A DNA stretch of 7,925 bases from DATBAK01 sp036787815 (GCA_036787815.1 DAIQOP010000179.1:1-7925), one strand, 5' to 3'. Positions 1 to 7,456 are shown, counted from the stretch's first letter. Notes: generated by a model not told the origin, from the sequence alone. Made by a program: numbers and translations.

Positions 1-2225
<2,225 letters not shown>

Positions 2226-2387
2226 TCCATTCCTGGAACCACTGGGAACACGATCACCGCGGCGAACCGGTCGAGCCGACGGTGCAACAAGAGCCGATGC
2301 AACGAGAGGTGCGCGCGTCGCTCAGACACGCGAGCGCGCCACGCGACGCGATCAGAAACGCAGGGCACGAGCAGGCAGACACGGCTA

Positions 2388-2417
2388 GGCCGGAGCATAG
2401 CACACGCTATGCCGGCC
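2388..2417 (-). promoter_or_regulatory. Bulged inverted repeat in the rpoB leader
   Basis: GCATAGC and GCTATGC form a perfect 7-bp stem around ACAC (GTGT on the minus strand). After a 2-base bulge the stem continues for 5 bp as GGCCG/CGGCC. On the minus strand the right half contains TGCTATGCT, which looks like an extended -10 element, but no -35 is visible 17 bases upstream. It could be an RNA hairpin in the leader made by the upstream promoter, a protein-binding site, or a second promoter. Confidence 0.4.
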
Positions 2418-2468
2418 CTCGCCCGGTGCACTCGGTTGCGGGGACGACGTCGCGTCCTCGTGGCGGCG

Positions 2469-2497
2469 AGGATACGACGGGGGCCCCCCGGTTGCAA
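2469..2497 (-). promoter_or_regulatory. Candidate sigma-70-type promoter for rpoB
   Basis: On the minus strand TTGCAA (2492-2497) is followed after exactly 17 bases by TATCCT (2469-2474). Each hexamer matches the consensus at 4 of 6 bases, including the most conserved ones (TTG, TA and final T). The spacer carries a run of G then C. Transcription would begin near 2462, giving a leader of about 240 bases before the GTG start. It lies just downstream of the hairpin after rplL, a sensible place for a separate rpoB promoter. There is no experimental support. Confidence 0.45.
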
Positions 2498-2536
2498 GCC
2501 TTCCGGCGTCGAAACGACGAGGTCCGGAGCCCGAAC

Positions 2537-2562
2537 CCCCCGTGCCCTCGCGGGCACGGGGG
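2537..2562 (-). terminator. GC hairpin after rplL, terminator or attenuator
   Basis: Bases 2537-2547 (CCCCCGTGCCC) pair perfectly with 2552-2562 around a 4-base loop, giving an 11-bp stem almost entirely of G-C pairs, 7 bases past the rplL stop. No T-run follows on the minus strand, so it is not a classical intrinsic terminator. Such stems without a U-tract are often proposed to terminate or attenuate in actinobacteria. Partial termination here would set the rpoB to rplL ratio. Confidence 0.6.
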
Positions 2563-2569
2563 CCCGTCG

Positions 2570-2953
2570 CTACTTGAGCTCGACGGTGGCGCCGGCGCCC
2601 TCGAGCTGCGCCTTCGCCTTCTCGGCGTCTTCCTTCGACGCCTTCTCGAGCACGGGCTTCGGGGCGCCGTCCACCAGGTCCTTCGCCTCCTTGAGGCCCA
2701 GGCTGGTGAGCGAGCGCACCTCCTTGATCACCTGGATCTTCTTGTCGCCGGCCGCGATCAGGACGACGTCGAACTCGTCCTTCTCCTCGACTGCCGCCTC
2801 GCCGCCACCGACGGCCGCGGGCGCGGCCACGGCGACGGGCGCCGCTGCGGTGACGCCGAACTCTTCCTCGAACGCCTTGAGGAAGTCGTTGAGCTCGAGG
2901 ACCGTCATGTTCTTGAAGACGTCGAGCAGGTCGGCAGTGCTCATGGTGGCCAT
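2570..2953 (-). CDS. rplL: Ribosomal protein bL12 (L7/L12)
   Basis: 127-residue stalk protein, standard family length. It binds as dimers to the L10 C-terminal helix and recruits and activates translation GTPases such as EF-Tu and EF-G. The N-terminal dimerisation part (about 1-35) contains MSTADLLDVFKNMTVLELND. An Ala/Pro/Gly hinge spans about 36-53 and the globular C-terminal domain about 58-127, with the conserved KIQVIKEVR, LGLKEAKDLVD and final ATVELK. The start ATG at 2951-2953 has AGGAG six bases upstream. A second ATG three codons in is less well spaced, though it would restore the common MSTAD start. It follows rplJ by 88 bases that contain a 13-bp tandem repeat, and is followed by a GC hairpin and then rpoB. 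Confidence 0.98.
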   Translation of the reverse strand: MATMSTADLLDVFKNMTVLELNDFLKAFEEEFGVTAAAPVAVAAPAAVGGGEAAVEEKDEFDVVLIAAGDKKIQVIKEVRSLTSLGLKEAKDLVDGAPKPVLEKASKEDAEKAKAQLEGAGATVELK

Positions 2954-2970
2954 GGGAATCTCCTGATTTT

Positions 2971-3020
2971 GTCTGCGAACGGTGTGCGGACTGGCTGTGC
3001 GAACTGGCTGTGCGAACTGG
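2971..3020 (-). repeat. 13-bp tandem repeat between rplJ and rplL
   Basis: On the plus strand CTGTGCGAACTGG occurs exactly at 3008-3020 and 2995-3007. It recurs at 2982-2994 with two changes (GTGTGCGGACTGG), and a decayed partial copy (CTGCGAACG) lies near 2973-2981. The array takes up more than half of the 88-base spacer and stops just before the rplL ribosome site. Thirteen is not a multiple of three and no reading frame crosses it convincingly, so it is non-coding sequence in the rplJ-rplL transcript. Its function is unknown; replication slippage is the simplest origin. Confidence 0.85.
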
Positions 3021-3041
3021 TGCTGTGATCGGGGCCGGGCC

Positions 3042-3797
3042 TCAGGCCTCGGCGGGTGTCTCGGGCTCGGCTGCTCCGGGTTCGGCTGCGGCTGCGGCTG
3101 CCTCGGCTTCGCCCTCGGGCGACGCCTCGGTGCCGGCATCGGGCCCATCGACCGCGTCGGCTGGCGGCGCGGCCGCCTCCGGCTCGGACGCTTCCGGCTC
3201 GGCGGCTTCCGGCTCGGCAACCTCGGGCTCCGGCGCCGGCAGGGCCTCGCCGGCCTCGATGCGCTGGTCGACGAGGGCCTTGAGGCCGTAGGCCATGTTG
3301 CGGGTGAAGGCCTGGAACAACCCGGCGGCCTTCACGAGCGGGGCCTGGAAGCCACCGGCGAGGCGGGCGAGCAGGACCTCGCGGGGCGGGACGTCGGCGA
3401 GGGCCTCCATCTCGACCTGGCCGAGCACGCGCTCGCCGAGCAGGCCGCCCTTGACGATCAGGTTCGGGTTCGTGCGGGCGAAGTCGCGCAGCGCCTTTGC
3501 GGCCATCACCGCGTCGCCGGAGACGAACGCGATGGCGACCGGCCCCTCGAGCAGCGGCACGATGTCGGCGAGCCCGGTGTCCTCGGCCGCGCGGCGGGCG
3601 AGGGTGTTCTTGAACACCTTGTACTCGGTGGCGGCCGGGCGGAGCGCGGCGCGCAGCGTCGCGAGCTCGGTCACGGTCAACCCGCGGTACTCGGTGAGCA
3701 CGGCGGCATCCGCGGCGTCGAGCTTGGCCCGGATCTCGTCGATCACCGCACCCTTGCGGCGCATCTGATCGCTGCCGGCGTCGGCCTTCGTCGCCAT
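3042..3797 (-). CDS. rplJ: Ribosomal protein uL10 with long acidic C-terminal tail
   Basis: L10 anchors L7/L12 dimers to 23S rRNA at the base of the stalk. The family-typical part covers residues 1 to about 183: an RNA-binding N-terminal domain (AAVLTEYRGLTVTELATLR, YKVFKNTLARRA), then a long C-terminal helix (REVLLARLAGGFQAPLVKAA to KALVDQRIEAGE). This helix is long, as in species with three L12 dimers, but the dimer number is inference. Total length is 251 residues, against about 165-180 usually. The extra part, about 184-251, is Ala/Pro/Glu-rich with reiterated AEPEA/SEPEA units. It has roughly 20 acidic residues and no Lys or Arg. The start ATG at 3795-3797 has GAGGAG four bases upstream. 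The stop (TGA) is clean and rplL follows, so the tail is not an obvious frameshift product. Confidence 0.96.
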   Translation of the reverse strand: MATKADAGSDQMRRKGAVIDEIRAKLDAADAAVLTEYRGLTVTELATLRAALRPAATEYKVFKNTLARRAAEDTGLADIVPLLEGPVAIAFVSGDAVMAAKALRDFARTNPNLIVKGGLLGERVLGQVEMEALADVPPREVLLARLAGGFQAPLVKAAGLFQAFTRNMAYGLKALVDQRIEAGEALPAPEPEVAEPEAAEPEASEPEAAAPPADAVDGPDAGTEASPEGEAEAAAAAAEPGAAEPETPAEA

Positions 3798-3895
3798 CGT
3801 GCTCCTCGTTCTCGGTCGGCTGCTCTCGTCGACCAGGGCGGTCCGCGCACGCGCGGCCCCGAGGAACGCGCCTCGTTCGGCGGGCCGGAGCCCAT

Positions 3896-3923
3896 TACCT
3901 CACTGCGGGTACCTCACTGCGGG
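3896..3923 (-). repeat. 14-bp tandem duplication in rplJ leader
   Basis: TACCTCACTGCGGG occurs exactly at 3896-3909 and again, directly abutting, at 3910-3923. On the minus strand each unit can form a small stem TACC/GGTA (first copy imperfect) with the loop CGCAGTGA. The outer bases GGGTA and TACCC can also pair across one unit. The perfect identity of the copies suggests a recent or maintained duplication. Confidence 0.9.
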
Positions 3924-3986
3924 ATACCCAGAGCGAGACCGAAGGTCTGTGGCGACGGGAACTTCTGAACGGTGATCCTACCCCGC

Positions 3987-4011
3987 CACCGGCCGGCCGA
4001 GCCAGCCGGTG
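3987..4011 (-). terminator. GC hairpin after rplA, terminator or attenuator
   Basis: On the minus strand CACCGGCTGGC pairs with GCCGGCCGGTG around the 3-base loop TCG, giving 11 bp with one G-T wobble. The stem begins 1 base after the rplA stop codon. GCGGGG, not a T-run, follows, so it is terminator-like without the U-tract. It separates the rplK-rplA pair from rplJ-rplL and may cause partial termination, or be the first stem of the rplJ leader. Confidence 0.55.
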
Positions 4012-4012
4012 C

Positions 4013-4708
4013 CTATCTCGCGATCTTGACTTCGGGGTTGATCTTGACGCCGGGGCCCATGGTCGACGATGTGGTGATCGACTTGATGTAGCGGCCCTTC
4101 GACGCCGCGGGCTTCGCCCGCATGATCTCGTCGTGGACGGCCTGGTAGTTGGCGCTCAGCGCGGCGAGCTCGAAGCTGACCTTGCCGATCGGCACGTGCA
4201 CGTTGCCGTGGCGGTCGGTGCGGTACTCGACCTTGCCGCCCTTGAACTCGGCGACGGCCTTGCCGACGTCGGTGGTGACGGTGCCGGTCTTCGGGTTCGG
4301 CATCAGGCCCCGCGGACCGAGCACCCGGCCGAGGCGACCGACCTGGCCCATGAGGTCGGGCGTGGCGATCGCGATGTCGAAGTCGAGGAAGCCGTTCTGG
4401 ATCTTGGCGACGAGATCGTCGGCACCGACCACATCGGCGCCGGCGGCTTCGGCGTCGCGAGCCGCGTCGCCGGCCGCGAAGACCGCGACACGCACGTCCT
4501 TGCCCGTTCCCGAGGGCAGCGAGACGGTGCCGCGCAGCATCTGGTCGGCCTTGCGGGGATCGACACCGAGCCGGTAGGCAACCTCGACGGTCTCGTCGAA
4601 GTTGCGGCTGGCGAGCGACTTCACGACTCCGAGCGCCTCGTCGGCGGCGTGGAGCTGATCCCGGTCGAAACGGCCGATCGCGTCGGTGTACTTCTTGGAC
4701 TTGGCCAT
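4013..4708 (-). CDS. rplA: Ribosomal protein uL1
   Basis: 231 residues, close to the usual length near 230-235. L1 forms the mobile stalk of the 50S subunit at the E site, where it contacts outgoing tRNA; in many bacteria it also represses the L11-L1 transcript. The family signature GRLGRVLGPRGLMPNPKTG lies at residues 124-142. The rRNA-binding face includes FKGGKVEYRTDRHGNVHVPI (155-174) and the C-terminal TMGPGVKINPE (216-226). The start ATG at 4706-4708 is preceded by AGGGGA at suitable spacing. The 83-base gap to rplK contains a short imperfect stem near 4752-4768 and no other gene. A GC hairpin follows the stop. Nothing is missing or unusual in the protein. Confidence 0.98.
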   Translation of the reverse strand: MAKSKKYTDAIGRFDRDQLHAADEALGVVKSLASRNFDETVEVAYRLGVDPRKADQMLRGTVSLPSGTGKDVRVAVFAAGDAARDAEAAGADVVGADDLVAKIQNGFLDFDIAIATPDLMGQVGRLGRVLGPRGLMPNPKTGTVTTDVGKAVAEFKGGKVEYRTDRHGNVHVPIGKVSFELAALSANYQAVHDEIMRAKPAASKGRYIKSITTSSTMGPGVKINPEVKIAR

Positions 4709-4791
4709 GACTTCCCCTCTCGGGTCCCTCGGGTTGCGTTCACATGCCGGCGGCGAGGTCCTCCGCGCGGCGAACGGTGAAACGGGAGTCG

Positions 4792-5220
4792 TCAGTCGAC
4801 GACGTCGATACCCATCGAACGGGCCGTGCCCGCGATCTGCGCCATCGCGCCTTCGACGTCGATCGCGTTGAGGTCGGGCTTCTTCGTCTCCGCGATCTGG
4901 CGCACCTGCGCCGTGGTGACGGTGCCCGCCTTCTCACGCCGCGGCGCGACCGAGCCCTTGTCGAGGCCCGCCGCCTGCAGCAGCAACTTCGATGCCGGCG
5001 GGGTCTTCGTCACGAAGGTGAACGTGCGATCCTCGCGGATCGTGATCTCGGCCGGCACGACCATGCCGCGCTGACTCTCGGTCTGCGCGTTGTACGCCTT
5101 GCAGAAGTCCATGATGTTGATGCCGTGCGGTCCGAGCGCGGTTCCGACCGGCGGCGCCGGCGTTGCCGCACCCGCCTGGATCTGGATCCGCACGACTGCG
5201 GTGATGCGTTTCTTGGCCAT
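4792..5220 (-). CDS. rplK: Ribosomal protein uL11
   Basis: 142 residues, the standard length. L11 binds the 23S rRNA GTPase-associated centre at the stalk base, with L10 and L12. The N-terminal domain (1 to about 70) has the proline loop TPAPPVGTALGPHGINIMDF, whose prolines line the thiostrepton site in this family. The linker TFTFVTKTPPA is at 67-76 and the C-terminal rRNA-binding domain runs to the end, with GTARSMGIDVVD. The start ATG (5218-5220) opens MAKKRITAVV. The only upstream ribosome-site-like sequences are GGAG about 9 bases away and GAAG directly adjacent. The GGAG belongs to a repeat that fills the gap from nusG and also precedes rpmG. Where a conventional L1-binding leader would be expected, this repeat is present. 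Confidence 0.98.
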   Translation of the reverse strand: MAKKRITAVVRIQIQAGAATPAPPVGTALGPHGINIMDFCKAYNAQTESQRGMVVPAEITIREDRTFTFVTKTPPASKLLLQAAGLDKGSVAPRREKAGTVTTAQVRQIAETKKPDLNAIDVEGAMAQIAGTARSMGIDVVD

Positions 5221-5224
5221 CTTC

Positions 5225-5302
5225 TATTGCTCCGCTTCCGCTTCGCTGCTTCCGCTCGCCCGAGAGGGCTCGCTCCATCCGCTGCGTTCGCTACGCGGAC
5301 GC
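5225..5302 (-). repeat. Dispersed intergenic repeat, copy A (before rplK)
   Basis: This 78-base sequence between nusG and rplK matches 7748-7823 before rpmG at 72 of 78 aligned columns, with four substitutions and one 2-base gap. The first 36 bases are identical. On the minus strand it is built of loose 9-base units around AGCGRA and ends GCGGAGCAATA, a few bases before the start codon, so it probably supplies the ribosome site. A small stem GCCC-GAGA-GGGC lies at 5258-5269. The indel between copies and the lack of a shared start codon argue against a coding role. It may be a REP-like or leader element. Confidence 0.9.
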
Positions 5303-5327
5303 CTCACTCGACGAGATGCTCCTGCGC

Positions 5328-6113
5328 TTATAGCTTCGCGACGTTGCCGAACTCGAGCTCGACGGGCGTCTCGCGCCCGAAGATGTTCACGAGCACCTTG
5401 AGCTTCGAGCGGTCGACGTCGATCTCGCTGATCAACCCGTTGAAATCGGCGAACGGACCGGTGACCACACGCACCTGCTCGCCCACCTCGTACTCGAGTC
5501 GCGGCCGGGCCTTCTTCTCGGGGGTGCCGGCGCCGACGGGGCCCGGGACACCGAGGATGTCCTCGACCTCGCGTCGCGACAGCGGGCTCGGCTTCGCACC
5601 GCTCCCGACGAACCCGGTGACGCCCGGCGTGTTGCGCACGACGTACCAGGAGTTGTCGTCGAGATCCATGCGCACGAGCAGGTAGCCCGGGAAGACCTTC
5701 TTCTGCGCGACGACCTTCTTGCCGCCCTTGAACTCGATGACGTCTTCCATCGGGATGACGACCTCGAAGATGCGTTCCTCGACGCCCATAGAGCGGACGC
5801 GGCTGGCGAGGTTCTGCTTGACCTTGTTCTCGTAGCCGGCGTAGGTGTGGACGACGTACCAGTCGCCGGGCCGGTCGAAGGGGCCCGGTTCGAGTGGCTC
5901 TTCGTCCTCGTATTCGACGTCTTCGAGCTCGGCGTCGGCGGGCAGGTCGATCACGGCTTCTGCTTCGAGCACGTCGGAGTCGCCTGCTTCGGGGTTGTCG
6001 CTCGAGCGTTCGTCGCTCGAGCTGTCGGTCGTCATGTCGTCGGCGGGCGCGGCGGCAGGTGCTTCGCCGGGCGCGGGCGCGGAGGCATCGTCGGATTCGA
6101 GATCATCAGCCAT
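5328..6113 (-). CDS. nusG: Transcription termination/antitermination factor NusG
   Basis: NusG binds RNA polymerase through its NGN domain and links it to Rho or ribosomal protein S10 through its KOW domain. With the ATG at 6111-6113 the protein has 261 residues. Residues 1-82 form an acidic, low-complexity extension (about 29 Asp/Glu, almost no basic residues), a feature known from actinobacterial NusG. The NGN domain spans about 84-185 (GDWYVVHTYAGYENKVKQNL, FPGYLLVRMD, RNTPGVTGFVG). The KOW domain spans about 207-261 (YEVGEQVRVVTGPFADFNG, LKVLVNIFGRETPVELEF). The start is uncertain. Neither this ATG nor the GTG four codons upstream (6123-6125, overlapping the secE stop as GTGA) has a Shine-Dalgarno sequence. 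Translation is therefore probably coupled to secE. The stop is TAA at 5328-5330. Confidence 0.95.
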   Translation of the reverse strand: MADDLESDDASAPAPGEAPAAAPADDMTTDSSSDERSSDNPEAGDSDVLEAEAVIDLPADAELEDVEYEDEEPLEPGPFDRPGDWYVVHTYAGYENKVKQNLASRVRSMGVEERIFEVVIPMEDVIEFKGGKKVVAQKKVFPGYLLVRMDLDDNSWYVVRNTPGVTGFVGSGAKPSPLSRREVEDILGVPGPVGAGTPEKKARPRLEYEVGEQVRVVTGPFADFNGLISEIDVDRSKLKVLVNIFGRETPVELEFGNVAKL

Positions 6114-6121
6114 GGAAGGGG

Positions 6122-6400
6122 TCACCCGAAGAGGAAGAGCACGAACTTCGCCGCGCAGTAGTCGAGGGCGAAGATCGACGCCCCCATGAAGATCACGGCG
6201 ATCAGCACGACCATCGTCGAGTTGATGACCTCGGGACGCGTCGGCCACGCGACCTTGCGCATCTCTCCACGCACCTCGGAGAAGAACTCCGCAGGCGATG
6301 TGCGCTCCCGATCATGCGTCTGCGCCGGGGCCTGTTTCGACCCGCGAGCCGGCCGGTCGGTGCCGGATTTGGCCATTTGGCGCTTGGTCTGTCGGTTCAC
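6122..6400 (-). CDS. secE: Protein translocase subunit SecE
   Basis: Essential small subunit of the SecYEG export channel in the cytoplasmic membrane. At 92 residues it is the short single-spanning form. A basic, flexible N-terminus (MNRQTKRQMAKSGTDRPARG) is followed by the SecE signature AEFFSEVRGEMRKVAWPTRP (37-56). One hydrophobic membrane segment lies at about 61-82. The start is GTG at 6398-6400 with GAGG six bases upstream; the ATG at codon 9 has no ribosome site. tRNA-Trp lies 29 bases upstream, so the two are probably on one transcript. The stop TGA overlaps a possible GTG start of nusG, a tight secE-nusG pairing. Confidence 0.97.
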   Translation of the reverse strand: MNRQTKRQMAKSGTDRPARGSKQAPAQTHDRERTSPAEFFSEVRGEMRKVAWPTRPEVINSTMVVLIAVIFMGASIFALDYCAAKFVLFLFG

Positions 6401-6429
6401 GCTTCGCCTCGTCGGGGCGGGAAAGGGAG

Positions 6430-6502
6430 CAGGGCAGGAGGGACTCGAACCCCCAACCGTCGGTTTTGGAGACCGATGCTCTCCCAGTTGAGCTACTGCC
6501 CT
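6430..6502 (-). tRNA. tRNA-Trp (anticodon CCA)
   Basis: The 73-base cloverleaf can be traced completely on the minus strand. The acceptor stem AGGGCAG pairs with CTGCCCT, the D arm is GCTC with GAGC, and the anticodon stem TCGGT/ACCGA encloses the loop CTCCAAA with CCA at 6467-6469. The variable loop has five bases, and the T arm GGGGG/CCCTC encloses TTCGAGT, with one G-T pair. The discriminator base is G, as expected for bacterial tRNA-Trp. The CCA end is not encoded. It sits between the anti-sigma gene and secE, a tRNA-Trp/secE neighbourhood common in bacteria. Confidence 0.97.
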
Positions 6503-6523
6503 CCGGGCCGGGGGCCGACGTGC

Positions 6524-6529
6524 AGGTTA
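6524..6529 (-). promoter_or_regulatory. Candidate -10 box for tRNA-Trp/secE
   Basis: TAACCT on the minus strand, preceded by GC, ends 21 bases before the tRNA 5' end. It fits the loose TANNNT -10 pattern of high-GC bacteria. No good -35 is visible 16-18 bases upstream. The same hexamer occurs upstream of the sigma gene. The evidence is weak. Confidence 0.3.
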
Positions 6530-6546
6530 GCAGGGGGTGTTCTCCG

Positions 6547-6906
6547 CTACCCCGCGAGGGGCAGGCCGCGGCGACGGGAGCGGGCGATCAGGACCGCGGC
6601 GGTCGCCGCAGCGGTCGCGACGGCCGTGCCGGCGCCCGCGTAGGCGAGCCGGCGGCCCGAGAGCGCGGAACGGATGACGCTGCGCTCCGCGACCTCTTCC
6701 AACGCGGCGAGGGTCTCGGCGAGATACCCGGGCGACGGCTCCAGGTACCGGGTGCGCAGCTGTTGCAGCGTGCGCAGGAGCCGCCGGTAGCGGGCCAACT
6801 CGGCCTGGCAGCGCAGGCACGACTCGACGTGGCGTTCGACCGCGAGGTTGCGCGAGTCGCCGTCGACGAGAGCCGGGAGCATCGCGGCGACTTCGTCACA
6901 CCGCAT
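6547..6906 (-). CDS. Zinc-binding anti-sigma factor, single membrane segment
   Basis: 119-residue partner of the sigma factor just upstream. The N-terminal part carries the ZAS zinc motif H26-x3-C30-x2-C33 (RHVESCLRC), and C3 is placed to be the fourth ligand, as in RsrA-type proteins. Helices at about 35-80 would wrap the sigma factor. A hydrophobic Ala/Thr/Val segment at about 87-108 is probably membrane-spanning, flanked by RR before and RSRRR after. Only about 11 residues follow, so there is no extracytoplasmic sensor domain. The ATG start overlaps the sigma 3' end by 11 bases; GGAG lies 9 bases upstream inside the sigma gene, indicating translational coupling. Known of the family: ZAS proteins hold their ECF sigma inactive, and some release it on thiol oxidation. 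Which signal applies here is not visible. Confidence 0.85.
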   Translation of the reverse strand: MRCDEVAAMLPALVDGDSRNLAVERHVESCLRCQAELARYRRLLRTLQQLRTRYLEPSPGYLAETLAALEEVAERSVIRSALSGRRLAYAGAGTAVATAAATAAVLIARSRRRGLPLAG

Positions 6907-7456
6907 GGGCTTGTTCTCCGTGCTCGAACAGCAGGTCCTTCAACTTCCGCCGGGCCCGATGCAACCGGACCTTCGCCGCGGCGACCGAGATGTCGAGCTC
7001 GGTGGCGATCTCGTCGTGCGAGAGCCCGTAGACGTCCTTCAGCACGACGACGTGGCGGAGCTTCACCGGCAGGGTCGAGATCGCGCACGAGACGCGGTCG
7101 AGGGCCTCGGCCGATTCGGCGGCCGGGCCGGGCAGCGATTCGAGCCGCTCCTCGATGGGTTCGGCGTGGTCGTCGAGCTGCTCGGTCCGCTGGCGGCGGC
7201 GGCGCTGGGTGTGGGTGGCCGCCGCGTTCGCGGTGATCCGGTACATCCACGTCGAGAACTGGGCCTCGCCGCGGAAGCGCCCGATCCCACGCCAGGCTCG
7301 GAGATAAGCGTCCTGGGCCACGTCGCGTGCGTCCTCCTCGTTCCCGGTGAGCCGGCAGGCCAAGGTGAACGTGTCGACGTAGGTCTGGCGCACCAGCTCG
7401 TCGAACGCTTCCCGTTCGCCCTGTTGGGCAGCCCGGATCAGATCACCGTGGTCCAC
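6896..7456 (-). CDS. ECF-family RNA polymerase sigma factor
   Basis: 186-residue sigma-70 family protein with only regions 2 and 4, the ECF (group IV) layout. Region 2 covers about 5-84, with DARDVAQDAYLRAWRGI (polymerase contact and -10 recognition) and FSTWMYRITANAA. A hydrophilic linker follows at about 85-115. Region 4 covers about 118-177, with LPVKLRHVVVLKDVYGLSHD and the helix-turn-helix IATELDISVAAAKVRLHRAR. The start is GTG at 7454-7456 with GGGAG five bases upstream. It is the first gene of a two-gene unit with its zinc anti-sigma. An 18-bp palindrome and a TAACCT box lie in the 126 bases upstream. It is not a primary sigma factor (no region 1 or 3). I cannot name the ECF subgroup or its regulon from sequence alone. 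Confidence 0.95.
   Translation of the reverse strand: MDHGDLIRAAQQGEREAFDELVRQTYVDTFTLACRLTGNEEDARDVAQDAYLRAWRGIGRFRGEAQFSTWMYRITANAAATHTQRRRRQRTEQLDDHAEPIEERLESLPGPAAESAEALDRVSCAISTLPVKLRHVVVLKDVYGLSHDEIATELDISVAAAKVRLHRARRKLKDLLFEHGEQAHAV

Larger units (their letters stand above)
2226..2569 (-). other. rplL-rpoB spacer and rpoB leader
   Basis: This 344-base stretch holds no convincing gene. In transcription order it contains a GC hairpin just after rplL, a sigma-70-like promoter candidate, a bulged inverted repeat at 2388-2417, about 160 bases without clear features, and the rpoB ribosome site. An open frame of 111 codons crosses it, but it is arginine-rich, has no ribosome site and starts inside the hairpin, so I do not call it. 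Known biology: rplL-rpoB spacers in many bacteria adjust polymerase subunit output relative to ribosomal proteins. The arrangement here fits that, but this is inference. Confidence 0.7.
3798..4012 (-). promoter_or_regulatory. rplJ leader region, possible L10 autoregulatory leader
   Basis: This 215-base non-coding stretch lies between rplA and rplJ. In transcription order it has a GC hairpin right after the rplA stop; TAGGAT at about 3976-3981, a weak -10 candidate with no matching -35; a short hairpin AGACC-TTC-GGTCT at 3936-3948; and a 14-bp tandem duplication at 3896-3923 whose units can each fold TACC/GGTA. Further on are GGGC-TCCG-GCCC at 3882-3893, the dyad CCGCGCGTGCGCGG at 3843-3856, and the rplJ ribosome site. 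Known biology: L10, alone or with L12, represses its own mRNA through a structured leader in many bacteria. Length, position and density of stems fit such a leader. I could not match a specific Rfam consensus by eye. Confidence 0.5.

Noticed and set aside
3010..3291. Ala/Ser/Gly-rich plus-strand frame opposite the rplJ tail
   Set aside because: It is the complement of the repetitive GAG/GCC tail codons of rplJ, with no independent support.
5224..5307. 27-codon frame from a GTG through repeat copy A, with AGGAG 11 bases upstream
   Set aside because: The 2-base indel in copy B breaks the frame and copy B has no matching start, so there is no evidence of selection for a peptide.
6114..6248. 45-codon N-terminal extension of nusG back to 6248
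   Set aside because: It would lie almost wholly inside secE in another frame, has no ribosome site, and its residues do not resemble NusG.
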